Positions 37,567 through 50,490 of a stretch of DNA of 64,000 bases are shown one piece after another; position 1 is the first letter of the stretch; each line of letters opens with the position of its first letter. The notes beneath the pieces were generated by a model, which searched no databases, had not been told where the DNA came from, and saw nothing but the letters and a program-made list of their open reading frames with translations. The translations under genes and the position numbers were made by a program. Source of the DNA: Casuarius casuarius (lineage: Eukaryota > Chordata > Aves > Casuariiformes > Casuariidae); assembly GCA_003342895.1 (NCBI GenBank), contig PTFA01000158.1, positions 1,939,559-2,003,558 of the forward strand, read 5' to 3'.

Positions 37567-40500
37567 CTCCAATAGACAATGACTCTTCACCATCAGGTGG
37601 AGAACCTTTGTAAGTCTCAGCCACATTTTTTAAGCCCTGCTTGGGGGCATTATGTTAATTAACTTTTTTTTTTTCCAAAGATTAAACACATGTTTAGGCA
37701 ATCAAAAAGAATAACATGTTGGGTGACACTTCACATTCTTAGCAGGTAGGTTTTTAACAGTTAATTCAAATTGTTCTGACATAATAAAGGAAAAACTCGT
37801 ATTTTCTCAGCACAAGTTTTGCCATTTATTCCTTGTGACAATAGTGCAAGTATGGGCAGAGAATATTTATTTGCCGGTGGAACTTGGCACTCACCATCCT
37901 CATCGGTTCTGTGCGTTACGCTTAACAGGATACTACATGCTTTCAAGCATCTCACCCCTAATGAGGTACAGTAACATACCCTGCTCCCCAATCTCTAAGA
38001 ACTTGTTTCCACAAAGCCACAGAAAAACAAAGGGTATGCCCATACCCTCAGCTAATGACACAACTGAGACTGCACTGGAGAGTCAGACCAGCTCATTGTC
38101 TACACAACTCACTCTCAGGTACAACAGGGTGATTCAGTCTGAGCGCCAAACTGGAAATTGCACACAGGCGACTGACCAGCTGTGTTTAAATCTGCTTTCG
38201 TCTCACATTGCAGACTTAGTCTGAGAGCCCTCAGCTTTCCCTGATGCCAAAGTGTCCTTTCAGTATACTCTCTGACTCAGCACCATCCAAAGACAAGATG
38301 GGAAATGTTATGACATGGCTTGTTTCTGCCTGCAGATCATGTATTGCTGCTGTGTTTCTCTTTAAAACAGTTGCTTTTCTCTTTGCCCTAAACCTTGCCT
38401 CTTCTCAGCAGCTTGCAGAGCTTCCTGTGCAGCATTCCTAACCAGACTGCACTGAGTGCAACTCAGGACACAGTCCACTCGGCATGCTCTCTGATATTTT
38501 GCATTTCTCTCAGAAAAGGCTCAGAGGTCTTATTTATTCAGTTCAGAAGCAACTTGTTACCACTCTGCTACGTTTCTAACATGCAAACACCACTACTCAG
38601 CACCAAGAGAGAATTTGTCATCACTGAAAAAGAAATGACATGCTCTTTTGAAAGAAATGCCCTACTGTCAATAAATATATTCTTTGCCACAGCACAATGA
38701 GGAAGTTCTCACTCCTCCTCCCCCACCTCTCATCCAAATTTCTTCCCCAGGGTTGTAGAGTACGAGACGAGCAACATGCCCTTGCAATGACAGAATTTTA
38801 ATGTGTGACTGGTGCACCAAAAGCAGTGCAGCAGCCTCTCTCTTCTCAGTGTTGCTATGTACACTAGACATTTATGTAACACTCCTTCTCATCTCCAAGG
38901 CTGTCCTTACCTAGGGTCAGCAGCAATGAACACATGATTTATTTACTGAATTGTTGAAGCTATTTACAGTTAGCACAGAGAACTGTATACTCCAATATTT
39001 TGGTGCAAAAGGAGTTAACAGGTAAAGCCATCCCCAAAACAAATGAAATGGAGGTTTTAAAACAGGGAAACTAGGAAGAGTCAATGGTGGATTTATTTCA
39101 AATAAATGACTTATTTCCAAGGTGTTTACTAAAATATACTATTTTTTCCCTGTGCTTTAGCTCTGATTTGTGCATTGAAAGGCATTTGCTTTGCATACAT
39201 TGGTTCTCAACCCCCAGTGAGACTTTGTATCCACATCCTGATAATGGGTCTTTCATTTTCTAGAGTTTAGAGGCCAGGAAGCATGTCTTCCTCCTTCATC
39301 TTTGTTCCCAGGTTTTAAATATTTCATCTTGTTCAACTGGTTGAATTTATCATCCTCTCCCACCTTCCCTGGTTTTCTCCTCAGTTGACAGCACAGTTAA
39401 CCTGAAGCTTCAGGAGCTACTCATTGCTTTCCCCTCCTTGTGTAATAGTACAGATCATTAGAGAGAATACACAGATTTTAGGTTATGGGATGAGCAGATT
39501 TTGCCAGGAAGAAGTAGGGACAGCACTTAAAATATTTGCTACTGTTTTCCTCAAGGTCTGACATCCTCAGAAATCCAAGGGGTCTGTTAACAGGCAGTCT
39601 ACAACTGGGATGGGTTGCTTTCTCGAACTTCCCTGCTGTACCTCCAGAATAACGGGATGAATCCACTGCTGCTAGTACAGCTCTGACAGTTGTCTCTTAC
39701 AAATGTGATTACCCAGGAGAACACAATGCTTCAGGCACTGCAAACCTTGAGTGCATCCACTGCAAGTCTGGGGAGCTGAAGATGTTCAGAACCTCCCAGG
39801 AAATGCACAGCACCTTGGGGAACTGCTCTCCAGCTTCCCTCAGTACTGTAACAGACCCTCTCCTTGTTACAAGGTGGATGATATGATTAGTTGAATACTG
39901 AATCTTTACAAATGCCCATCCAGCCACTGAAGAAGGTGTTTGTTGCTCAAAACTTGTGCATAAGAGCATTCATTATACAAGTCAGTCTAGCAGAAGACTC
40001 AGGGTTCAGCCTTAAACAACGTTGGCTAATTAATCTACAGTGCCTATGAAGGAGATACCTGAGTTTATGGGATTTACTATGCTTAGTACAGGAGCAGGCT
40101 CATAATGGGAATGAAGAGTCTCATTTCAGCTACATGTGTTTCACCAGTGCATCACCACAGTGGCCTTAAATACATCAGCAGCAGTGAAAAGTCAAAACCC
40201 CCAAACCACAGTTAAAGCTGAGTCCTCAGCTATATTCTATATATCCCTAATAAATGTACATTCATTATAGAAAAGCTCAGTTCAGCATGGGCACCAGGGG
40301 CATTTTGGTTAAATATTGTTGTTAAATCCTCTTTGTTAAAACAATAAAAATTGGTTTTATTTGTGAGGGGTGGGAAATCTGCAGACAAATCAGATGCATA
40401 ATCCAAAGAACAGATCCAGCTTGTCTTAAATCATACTGGCATGTTTATGAAATGATTGCCTGGCTGAAGTGAAAATTAATCTCCCTAGAAGCTATTTTTT

Positions 40501-42354
40501 AAAGAAGTAAACCTTGCATTTTAATAACTATGTCTTTGCTTCTACTGAAGGAGCTTGGGTCACTACAGGCAATGACTAGTGAGCCTCTTGCCAGCTTCTT
40601 TAAGCAATGTCTTATAGTTTGAAATGATAACCTGGTGCGTTAGTGTTGAGTAGAGACTTTTCTCTTAAGCTGCTGTTCTAAAAACAAATCTCTTACCAAA
40701 CCATTACTTCTCTGATTTGTTAGGCTTTTACAGCTGAATTACTGTTCCCAAAGTGGTCTGTTTGCACTTGTATTATCCACCCCTTCTCAGCCAGCTCCAA
40801 ACTACTTTCTTGCCTATGTGTCAGGAGCATTAGAAGCCAGAAGGACAATTCTGCACGTGTTTGCACTGGCTGTAAAGCTTGCTCACAGGTTGCTCTGTCC
40901 GTATATCCTATAGCGTGTATGCCTGCACTTGAGCATAGAACTTCTCTCCCTTGCAAGGCACATTTGCTTAGAAGATAAGTGAAGATCTGCAGCTAAGAAA
41001 AATGATGGGAATTCACTCCAGGGGTAGTAAGCCCACCATAGGGACGCAGTGTGTATGCACCACAGTTCTAGTAGAAACTGAATGTGTGTGGTGCTTTCAC
41101 ACACATCTTCACATCAGGCTTGTGTCGGCAGGAGTCTTCAAACATAAAGAGGGTTTATCTTCTTCCTCTTCACAGCAACCATTCTCCAGTCTGCTGTGGC
41201 GAAACAATCAGCAATTTGCAGAAAGGCAGGTTCGATTTAAACTTTCTAGCAGTGCGCTAAGCAGTGTAATCAACCAGCACTGAATTGCTGGGGTACACAC
41301 AGATTTCCTCCTCTCCCCATCCCAGATTTGAGGTTATATTAGTGATCTCTCAACGCTCTGACCACAGAAGACCTTAGGTGCTGTGAGTAGCATATGCTGA
41401 ACTTGGACATAACAGGGGAAGCGCTGCTCCAAGTTCAGGACTGGAATAATCGTAGCAGAGGAATGGACAGGCCTGGAGACTTCAGAGCTGAAGGTCATTC
41501 CTTGCCAGACCTTCCCACGCTCAGTGAACATTTACTCACGTAAGTGATCCCAGTGCTATAGGAATAGGATTGCTTGGGTAAATCTGATTAATCCAATTGT
41601 AGCCGCGTAAAGCCCCGAGTCTCAGCGTGCTGTATGAGAGGGTTGGACTCTCATTCAGACAAAAGGTTTGGTTTCAATCATGGCATGAAATCACTCCAGT
41701 TTTAAATAAAAGTCCTGGAACATTTATGATGCATAAGACACAAAGATCCTGCTGAGAAAATGCTGAAGGGTCTGTAGCTTTCTGAACAAGAAGTGGCATA
41801 ATACACGGTGAGGTCCTCCCCCTGCCAGCAGGGAACTCATGATAGACCCACTTACAGGACTCAGTTTAAAGCATAAAGAAACATTCAGTTACGTAAACCT
41901 GGTTGATCTGTAAATGCGGAATTAAATGCTGTCAGCCTTTACTTACTTGCCTGGCATTGTTTTATTCTCACGTATGCTTGGCCTACAGATAAAAATGCTA
42001 GCGAGTTGCACATAGGGGGCTCTGCTTGGTTTTGCCAGCTTGTTACATGCTCAGAAGCGCCAAGGGCAATCAGCCTCTAGAAAGATTGTGTTTACCGATG
42101 ATATTTGCCACTCCTGAAGTCAAGTCCCAATCACTAATCCCTAAATTTTTTGCTCTTATAAAAAGCATAGATCAAGTAAAAGGAAAAAAGCAATTCAAGC
42201 TTTTAGCCTTTCCACCAGTTCATACTCACACGGTCTAGCAATTACTCATAAAAGCAACGGAAAGGTTCAGGCAACCAAAGCTTTACAAAAAATAAAATAC
42301 AAATAAACTTGCATAGCAATTACACAGACCTTTTCATTGCAGTTGCACCAAAGT

Positions 42355-42485
42355 GATTCAGAAACATTAATTAAGCCTCACAACACTCCCAAAGGTAGAC
42401 AGTCCCAAGCCAAGATTTTACAAGAGGGTCAGCTGAGATTGGTATAGGACAGAGGCAGAAATAGGAGACAGTGGCTCTGCTTGCA
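42355..42485 (+). repeat. MIR/CORE-SINE-like remnant
   Basis: ATTAATTAAGCCTCACAACA, CCCAAAGGTAGAC and GATTTTACAAGAGGGTCAGC, then ACAGAGGCAGAAATAGGA match the order of MIR-type sequence in sense ('catttaatcctcacaaca ... gaggtaggta ... attttacagatgagg'). The element is diverged. Confidence 0.5.
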
Positions 42486-42576
42486 TCTTTCTCTGCCAGT
42501 ACTGCCTTATGTAACAACAGGCATTTAGCATTCCTACACACAGTGTCAGTTCCTCCTAGAATTCAGAAAAAAAGCA

Positions 42577-42610
42577 TATTATTATTATTATTGTTATTAT
42601 TATTAATTAT
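42577..42610 (+). repeat. (TTA)n microsatellite
   Basis: About 11 ATT/TTA trinucleotide units with one TTG interruption. Confidence 0.85.
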
Positions 42611-44365
42611 AAAGCACTACCTCTATAGGAGCTGAGCCAGAAAATATAATCTGCTTTAGCACAGAGCTAAGTACAAAACTAGCTGCTCATCATATGGTAA
42701 TGGAACCTATATGTGTCAGATGTATCACAAACAACATTGTGATTAGAGGACTCTGAACCATATTTAAAAATCCTTAGATACTAGATCCTAAAACAACAGG
42801 AAAATGATCACTGTGTGGTTGCGGTTAATAGATGCAGTCTTGATTTCAATCATGTTTTAAGCTAACTGCAAAGAAACAAGAAAGTCTGCAGTATAGGCAA
42901 TATTTCATATCTATGCATTTTGCCATCAGTGTTATGTTTACTATAAAACCCTTGCAGGCAGTATTAGAAACAAACACTAATGATTAAAAAGGGACTGATC
43001 CTCTTCTGCATACTCCAGTTTTACAGCAGCAGATGAAGGACATTCAGCCTGAAAATAATGATCCTTCTGTCATCAAAAGAAAAAAAAAAGTAGCTACCAT
43101 GTAGGCTCCCATCTCACACTGCATTTCTATAACATTTTGGCTTCTAACTCCTCTAGGCTACTGTGAGAATTCTAGTCGACAGGAACATGACCATTTCTGG
43201 CTCCTTCCTTCCCCTGTGAATTTCCAGCTGAGCAGAGCCAGAGGCAAGAACTTCAGTGTAAAGTCCAAGCACTAAGGAACATTCCCCCACGTGGCCTTGC
43301 TGATGCACTTCCATCCTGCTATTCCACCCAGGCCAGCTCCTGAGCAGAAGCTGCCAAGGCAAAGGCCAAACTCATTTTCACTAGTTACACATGCAACATG
43401 CCAATAAACCACCTACTAGAAAAATGCTTTCCTCTGAATGCTGATATGTGTAGATCCCTTAACAGACCTGATGTTGCAAGCTGAAAATTAAAGTCTTGCT
43501 GATGAGAAATAGAAAAGGTGTTAATTGGAAAGATGTAAACTGAACCAAATGCACTGTGTTAAAGTACAGGTGAACCATAGGCATGAGAGGAGCTGAGCCA
43601 TCTGTGTATGCTGCAAGCACTATAGGGTATTGCTCCTAAGCTTCTGCTGAAGATTAAGAGCCAGGTTTTCGGCAAGTGCAAAGTAACATTGCTCTGTTAA
43701 GATGCACTAGAGTGATGCCTATTTATGCCACCTAAGGTCTGACTCCAGCTTAAATGTCCTCTTCTCAGAGCAAAAAAAGGGAAGAAAATCAAGGAGGTAA
43801 AGAGGAAATAAAGAAAGTAGGCTATGGGATTGAGGAAAAAATGTTGCTCCTCAGGACCGAAAGGTTTTTAAGTGTTTGATTCCACCTCTGGCCCTTCGTG
43901 GAAACTATGAGCAGACTGGAAAACAATTGTGGGGAGGAGGAGGGAAGGAAAGCTTAAATCTGGATGTCTGAGATCTTCTGACATATTGAAACCATACTGC
44001 AGATCCTGCAAAGTTTCTAACTGCATATGTGATGCAAAGAACCACAGTAACGAATGCTTCATTCCTACCCTGCTGTACATGGTGATGGAAATGACCTATT
44101 TGGCATGATCTTGTTTTAAGTGACATCAGTGCAAACAAGTGTGACTCCAGTGAAGATAGTTAGGAAATCACAGTCAGCAGAAGATACTCTGGTCAACCTG
44201 CTGCATTCTAAATTAACCAGTAAGAGCATCTAAGTAGTCCAGTCACAAAGTTTTGGAAGTTCAGTGCGTGTGAGTGCAAAGTGAGTACAATTCCTATGCT
44301 GTTGTGTGGTACAGCAAAACCATCATATCTTGCCTCCTCCTATTAATCACTTTTCGTGCTCCATC

Positions 44366-45152
44366 CTTCTGGCTGCAAAAGTTGCATTTATTTATTTTGC
44401 AAAGTCACTGAATGATGAATCAATGCAAGATACAAAGTTCTCCATGTACAGCTGTTTGCTTGCCAAAAGGCTGTGATTTACTTCATGGCTGAGTCTGGCC
44501 CAGAGGTGCTATATGGTTGTGCTTGCTTTTCCATAGGCTAACTTACATCTTTTTACAAATCTCCACCTCTCTTCCGTTTAGGATAGGAGTATTAACAGCC
44601 ATTATGGAAGCAGACTAGAGAGAATAACATTGTATATTTTACACACAGGATCCCAATTCTGCAATGCTTAAAATCTTTAATAAGGAGTGTCTCCATCCCA
44701 AAGCCATATGATTCGTACACCAGCAAAAACACAGGGTCTTTGTAATGCACTATGTTTGTCATTCGGACTAATCTGGGGTTTAGCTCACTGATCCAGTTTC
44801 AGAGGACTGAAATGGAAGAAGTTCAAACGTTGCACAGATCGCTCTTCCATCAGCTTTAAAGCAACTGTGTCTCTCCCTAGCTTTTGTATTTTTTTAATTA
44901 ACAGAAACATTTCCAAAGAATCACCACTGCCACAAATACTGCGTGAATGCATTTGGCTTTGAGCATAAGCCGTTATTATTTGTTGGTATACTGCTGTATC
45001 CACCATTTTCCATAGACTTAAATAATCATAAATAAGAAAAACTGTGCTATTCTTTGGTACACTTCTGCTTAAAACACAGCTGAACCTTTAAGTTGTACAA
45101 ACAAAAAATTGCACTTTTATCTTCTAGAGAGTCTTGCTAGTACAACAGACTT
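44366..45152 (-). other. NOX4: NOX4 3' UTR (predicted)
   Basis: Sequence after the NOX4 stop on the - strand, down to the tandem AATAAA at 44387-44396. A variant ATTAAA (44676-44681) could end a shorter form. The extent is inferred from these signals only. Confidence 0.4.
44387..44396 (-). terminator. NOX4: Candidate NOX4 polyA signal, two overlapping AATAAA
   Basis: On the - strand the sequence reads AATAAATAAA, which is two overlapping canonical AATAAA signals, about 760 bp after the NOX4 stop. They are the first canonical signals I see downstream of the gene. An ATTAAA at 44676-44681 is a nearer, weaker alternative. Confidence 0.45.
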
Positions 45153-45273
45153 TCAGCTGAAGGACTCTTTATTATATTCAAACCTTGTCCCATAAGAATT
45201 GCTGATGTTGCTCAGTTTATGGAGTATCTTAGAGATTTTGTTTGGTCCACAGCAGAAAACTCCAATGGTTTTC
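45153..45273 (-). CDS. NOX4: NADPH oxidase 4, last coding exon with stop
   Basis: This exon encodes the C-terminal 39 residues of NOX4 plus a shared first codon. On the - strand the acceptor AG is at 45275-45274 (TTGTTAACAG), and a first G completes an arginine codon. The protein then reads KTIGVFCCGPNKISK and ILHKLSN, and ends NSYGTRFEYNKESFS before the stop at 45155-45153. GVFCCGP holds the conserved Cys-Gly-Pro motif of the NADPH/nicotinamide site of the ferredoxin-reductase fold. RFEYNKESFS is the family's typical C-terminus. The 121 bp length fits 1 + 39 codons + stop. Confidence 0.97.
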
Positions 45274-45388
45274 CTGTTAACAAAGAGAAGAAGGTTATGA
45301 CATTGCAAATAAACAATAAGTAACTTCTTAAGAGAAACAGAATTGGATTCTTGTCTCACTTTATTACACGTATGCCAGCTATGCATAG

Positions 45389-45605
45389 ATTTTAAGGTCA
45401 GAACAGCTCACTAGATCATGTAGTTAGGATTGCAGCACCCTCAGATCTCTTCCAAGTATCCCCACATTGAGCCCTATTACTTATTTGGCTCTTATAGAAA
45501 GGTACTCGATCTTGGTCTGGAGACACCAAGGAATGAAGAATTACCACTTCCCACGCTAATTTGTTCCACGATTAATCACCTTTTTTGTTAAAAATGTGTC
45601 TCAGT
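45389..45605 (-). repeat. CR1 LINE 3'-end remnant, antisense
   Basis: In + orientation the sequence runs AAGGTCAGAACAGCTCACTA, GATCATGTAGTTAGG, ACATTGAGCCC, TACTTATTTGGCTC, AGAAAGGTACTCGATCTTGG, CTGGAGACACCAAGGAATG, CACTTCCCACGCTAATTTG and TTCCACGATTAATCACC. This is the well-known order of reverse-complement CR1 3' regions of reptiles and birds ('aggccagaagggacca ... tagatcat ... tcttgatctgaagac ... gttccaatggttaatcaccc'). It is about 70-75% similar by eye to what I recall. It supports a sauropsid host. Confidence 0.75.
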
Positions 45606-47134
45606 GAAATGATTTCGTTAGTGTAACTCATGATTTACACCAGCAGGAGATCAGAATCTAGTAACTAATCGTGTTTCGGTACACTAATTAAACAGAGCAC
45701 TATTAACCCATGCATTAGCCCCAGCAGCAGCAAAATAACTTTACTGCTTTAGCGTTCTTGATTTCACATTACCATGAAATGTTTCCTCCAGTAGCAGTTT
45801 TGGAGAGCTTTACAAAAAGCCAAACACAGAATATGACCTTTGATCATCATCCAAAGACATCAGTCCAGGTTCATTAATAAACCCAAGCTTTTTACACCAC
45901 TCCACTGAACACAGCACTTAGCTCCCTGGTCACCTTAAACACAGGCTATAAGTTATATTCAGGGTCACACAGCATCTAAGGGTCAAAGCAGTAGCCAGGA
46001 TCACAACAGGGCATATACGTAACAGCAGGGCTGAGCCACTCATGATGTTCAGCATTTCCCTTTTTTTGGAAGACAAGGATAAGCAAAAGGAAGGAGCAGG
46101 GAAAGAGGATGTGGAGCTGTCTCTTCTATATTATATAAGAAACCCCTTCATCTTCCTACTAAAATTGTGTCACTATACAGAAAAATCTTAAAGATTTACT
46201 GGGATGGAGAGAGACCACACAAGAGGGAATATGGCTGTAACCACTATGACTTACAGTACTCACCAGGAGCTTGGAGGTTGGTCCCTGCCTCCAGGACTGT
46301 TTCAGTATTTTATCCAATGACTGTTTAATATAAAATATCTTAGCACACGGAGGATAATCAAATGTACAGTTTAAAGCTGCCTCACAGGCAATCAATAGCA
46401 TTATGAGTGTATGCATTTGGTGGGAGAAAGGAACTAATATATTTAAAAAAAAAAAACTTTGGTAAGTATTGTCAAGTGCTTGTGCCTATTATTAGGCAGC
46501 AACCTGAATAGCATGACAATCCATACTATGCAACTGAATAGAAACACTGGCACAGCATAACTGAGGACTCAGACATCAGAAGGCATCATAAAGTTACATA
46601 GGTAACTGTAACTGAGCCTCTGCACAACCACCTTACAATGTTAACTTGAATTACATCATCTCTGATATCAATCCACAATAAATATTTGTCACTCATATTT
46701 TTCTCACTCTTAACATATCTATTAAACTTCTGTGTCCTGACAGTTCTCCTTTTAATGATAAAGGGTGCTGTGTTGGTGACTGGATATGCAGAAATAATGA
46801 GAAAGCTAGTTGCTTGCAAATAAGATTCTCCAGCACTTACAGTCTTGGGACACCATATATTCTGTGCACAGTAGAAAAAAGGGTGCATGAGCTTTCAGCT
46901 AGAATCTTTGTTTTACTGTATTTTTAATTCAGAGAATTAATTTTATTAAACGTTTGTTTTCATTAGTCTAATTAGTACAGACAAGTGCTAAATAAAACCC
47001 CCAAGTTCATCTACTTATCTCTCTCCATTTTATATATATGTGCCCATACTCTCAAGTACAGACATGTCTAAGCAGCATATACTGCTAATGTATTCCCAAC
47101 CCAACAATATCCTTCCAAAGTACAAAGAATTTTC

Positions 47135-47250
47135 TGATAGTAAACAGAATCGCGGAGAAGTTAAGTGACTTGCCTAAAGTCACTGGAGAAGTCTGTGGCT
47201 GAGCCAAAAATTAAGCTGACGTCTCCTGAATCCTAGTTCAGCCACTGCTG
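47135..47250 (+). repeat. MIR/L3-like remnant
   Basis: GAGAAGTTAAGTGACTTGCC, TAAAGTCACTGGAGAAG, TGTGGCTGAGCC and CTCCTGAATCCTAGTTCAG match the tail order 'gaggttaagtgacttgcccaaggtcac ... agtggcagagct ... ctcctgagtcccagt' of MIR/L3-type elements in sense. Confidence 0.65.
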
Positions 47251-47769
47251 ATGCAGCGGGTCAAAGGCTCCCAAAATTCCTTCCATGGCGTACCCACCAT
47301 CAGCAGCTACCCTGGATATCATGCCATGTACCACGGACCTCCCATAGCTCACCACTCACCTTCTCATCCACTTATTCCCACCACTTCCCTGCTTGCTGAT
47401 ACTTTCCTCCCTACCTCACTTGGTTCTTAGCTGGTTGCTTACAGAGATGCTGAGATCCAGCCAGGCGAGGAGCTGAAAGCAGCTACTATGTGGAGCAGCA
47501 TGTTCCTACCCTGAGCTGATGGGCTTTAATTGCATATCACTTGTCTGGGTCAAGTGCTCACCTTCTCGCTCAGATGAAAACAGACAGCTGGGTGTCACTG
47601 GGGCATAATGTCAGAAAACCTTTCAAATATCAACAGCATGTATACAATTTGGCAAATTTTTGTAGGCTATCCTTTGTAATAATTATAAACGTTAATATAG
47701 GATCTTACTCATTCAAAGCATTAAGTAAATAACCAACCTCTCCAGAATCCTCAGTGTTCCTATGGGATT

Positions 47770-47860
47770 AGTAGGTCAGAATGTATTGTTACATCCATTT
47801 TATAAACAGTAGGAGCTGAGGGAGAGGTGAAATACTTTGCTATCTAGAGGGGACAGTCAG
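47770..47860 (+). repeat. MIR/L3-like remnant, second copy
   Basis: TACATCCATTTTATAAACAG, then GAGCTGAGGGAGAGGTGAAA and TACTTTGC match 'ccattttacagatggggaactgaggcacagagaggtgaagtgacttgc'. It lies about 520 bp from the first copy in the same orientation, so both may be pieces of one longer element or two insertions. Confidence 0.5.
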
Positions 47861-48300
47861 AACTTGAAATGTTCTGTTTTAAATCCCACATTTATTCCTA
47901 GAGAGAGATTTCTCCTTTATAGTGCACAAGAAATGTATCATGGTGTTCCAAGCCTTCCCCTCCTACAGATATTAATGTATTTTTTTCTAGGTCAGTCTCT
48001 GTTTGGAAAAAATTATGTGTCCATTTAAACTAAGCAAAATTCAGAAAGCATGATAGCAAAGGCATGATGTAAGTTTTTCATCCAGAGGACAACCGAACAC
48101 AACAAGAATGCTGCTCGGTCCCCAAACAGAAAGAAGGAAAAACAAGACATATCATTTATTATATAAACTGCCCCAACGCACATTCTTGGGACCATGGGTG
48201 TCATATAAAATATCAACAGTAGATGGCATGCTTTTGCTCTTCTTAGTTCAGATGAAAGAAAAGGAACCTGATGTTGGGTTGTCCCATGTTAAGTTCTGAA

Positions 48301-48322
48301 GCTCAGACAAAGCTCAGACACT
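48301..48322 (+). repeat. 11-bp tandem duplication
   Basis: GCTCAGACAAA is followed by GCTCAGACACT: two adjacent copies differing in the last two bases, in the NOX4 last intron. Confidence 0.7.
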
Positions 48323-50389
48323 TACAAATGCACTTTGCCTATTTGGGACTCAAACAGCAACAACAGCAGCAATTCACAAACCACAAAACAATCAGATGGC
48401 TAAACCGATGAGAGGTTTGCCAGCTGCATGTTTATTTATGTGCAGTTTTTACAAAAATCACTAGATAAAAACTGGAAAATAACTTGGCTGCCCATAAACA
48501 AGCCCAAGGGGATGACTGCAAATGCATGTGAAAGTCTGAACACTGGCACCAGATGTTGCAAAAAAAATTGTTTGGCCTGCTTTTTTTGTTGTTGTTGTTC
48601 TACGTATTGTAGCAGGGTCATTTAGGAGGCAAGTTACTGACAAATAAGAAGAATTAAACTGAAGGTAGTAGGAGGTAGGGAAATGGGGAGACCTGGACTA
48701 CAGAAAAAATGGAATTTCTCATCTTGTCCAAGGAAACAAGCAGAATATTTACCTATAGCATATAAGTTTCTGTGGGATAGCTATGTTACAGATCATGTTA
48801 CACGTGACTATATCTACAGATATAGATCTATATACATAAACCCTGATAAAGGGGTGACAAAGCATGAGAAAAACTGCATCTTAACAATCTGCAGGATAAT
48901 CTAAAAGTATAAAAGCCAAAGAGGCAGAACATTACTTAGGTAATAAAAGACACCTTGCGTAGAAATGGTGGCACAATTTAAAGACCTGACAGGAAAATGC
49001 AGAGGAAATGGTACTTGAAGGTCTAATTAGGAATAATGTGATGGAAAGCACAAAAGAAAAAAGAATGATGACTACCACTAATAGCTTTATCTATACTACA
49101 TGCACCTACAGCCTTGCAAGGAAAGTGGCAAAAACCTCATCATTTTCATCTTTTAAAACTGGATTCACACAGTTAAACAAAAAAACACATCAGAACAGAG
49201 CACAAAAGGTTAACAGTTCAAGCCTGAGCCAGTCAACTTGCCTCTCTGCCCCCTCTATGTCCCTTTCCTGCCGGTGGTTCTTTGCTACAAAACCCTCTTT
49301 AACTGATACTGATGAGAACCCTACTGGGGATGCCTTTTTGTAGCAGCCTTTGGGGAGTCCTGGGCAAGGGACCCTGTCCACAACATCCTCAAGGACCGGA
49401 ATCCAAGATTCGCATTGTCAGCAGCTCACATGGAGATCAGTGATATATGCTGGAGCTCAATATTTCTCATGATCCAGGCAGCAGTGTCCCCTAATTATGT
49501 TCCTCATCAGAAGAGAAAAGTCAATAAGCCCTGGACAGATGTTCACTTTGCAACCGCAACAGAGGAGAGTAACTTTCTGAAAGTTCGGCAGCTGAAAGGG
49601 ATTGTGAAAGCACTTCTCAACCTGGAGCACTCAGGTTACCATCAACAGCTAAAAGGTGGTTTGCTTCTACCTCACTGACTTTGCCAGAAGTGGATTAGGG
49701 AAAATTCACATACCCCTTTCTACTGCATGTGCTTTTGATGCAGAAAACTGCCAGTATGCTGTAACATACTCAACCAACAAAGCTGGATCTGGAAAAAGAC
49801 ATTCCACAGTCTAATTGCATGCCTTCTCTGGTTGACAACTGTCCTGTTTTAGACTATGATATGTTTGCCTAGCACAGTAAGAAGGCATTGCCAGGTCTTA
49901 ACAAAGAATAAAAAAGTGCCAGGAATCTCCAAAGACAATATATGCTCTGAATAAAAACAATTACAAGGCAGTCAGATTCTTCCTTGTGCCTTTGCAATCC
50001 AACATCATAAATTACAAAAGTTATAGAAGTTGTAAACAATTAAAAAAAACTTTATATATAAAATGGCATGTATTGCAAGCAAGATATCGTTTGCAGCAAT
50101 GGATGCAAACATGTAGTCTCTGTACAGTGAGAGGAAATATATTATTTTTATTTTCTGGGCCACTGAACATCCTGGCTGCATGAAAAGATGAACTGTTCTG
50201 GTGTTAAAAGAAATGTTTCGGTTTATACAACCTATCTCTCACAGCAAAATATTAGCCAATTTCAACATCAGTAGCTTGAATATTATACTCGAAGATAAAA
50301 CTCCAAAGTCATTTCCATATAAACATAGCTGCAAATGCATAAAATCCCCATCCTTCAAGATGGCAAAATCCATTAAGACCTGTACTCAC

Positions 50390-50490
50390 CGCCTGTTACA
50401 CTTTGCAATTTCATCAAAAAGGAGTTTCCATCGTGGTCGTCCAATCAAAAGCCTTGAGTTTAGGGCTTGATATTTTTCACCAATTATTTT
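50390..50490 (-). CDS. NOX4: NADPH oxidase 4, penultimate coding exon
   Basis: A 101 bp exon with acceptor TTCTTGCAG next to 50490 and donor GTGAGT next to 50390. It starts in phase 0 and ends with CG, the first two bases of an arginine codon completed by the last exon. It encodes KIIGEKYQALNSRLLIGRPR, then WKLLFDEIAKCNR. This part of the NADPH-binding domain matches about human residues 506-538. RPRW is the conserved turn before the final strand. The human protein has glycine after NR, whereas the joined codon here is CGG (Arg). Confidence 0.97.

Larger units (their letters stand above)
24813..44365. other. TYR-NOX4 intergenic region
   Basis: About 19.5 kb lies between the predicted 3' ends of the two convergent genes. 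It contains the old repeats listed separately and simple runs. An AT-rich stretch at about 26.93-27.29 kb could be a conserved non-coding element. Open frames of up to 160 codons occur (27538-28020, - strand; also 36.3-36.8 kb and 37.8-38.7 kb, + strand). None has a recognisable domain or splice pattern, so I annotate no gene here. Confidence 0.8.
45274..50389 (-). other. NOX4: NOX4 last intron
   Basis: A 5.1 kb intron with donor GTGAGT next to 50390 and acceptor TTAACAG next to 45273. It contains a minus-oriented CR1 remnant (45389-45605), two MIR/L3-like remnants (near 47.2 and 47.8 kb) and a short tandem duplication. The frames of 87-111 codons at 49.0-49.7 kb have no recognisable domain. 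Confidence 0.95.

Noticed and set aside
49008..49678. Two neighbouring + strand frames (111 and 87 codons) in the NOX4 last intron
   Set aside because: They could be pieces of a decayed retrogene or LINE, but I recognise no reverse transcriptase, nuclease or host-protein motif, so no pseudogene is called.
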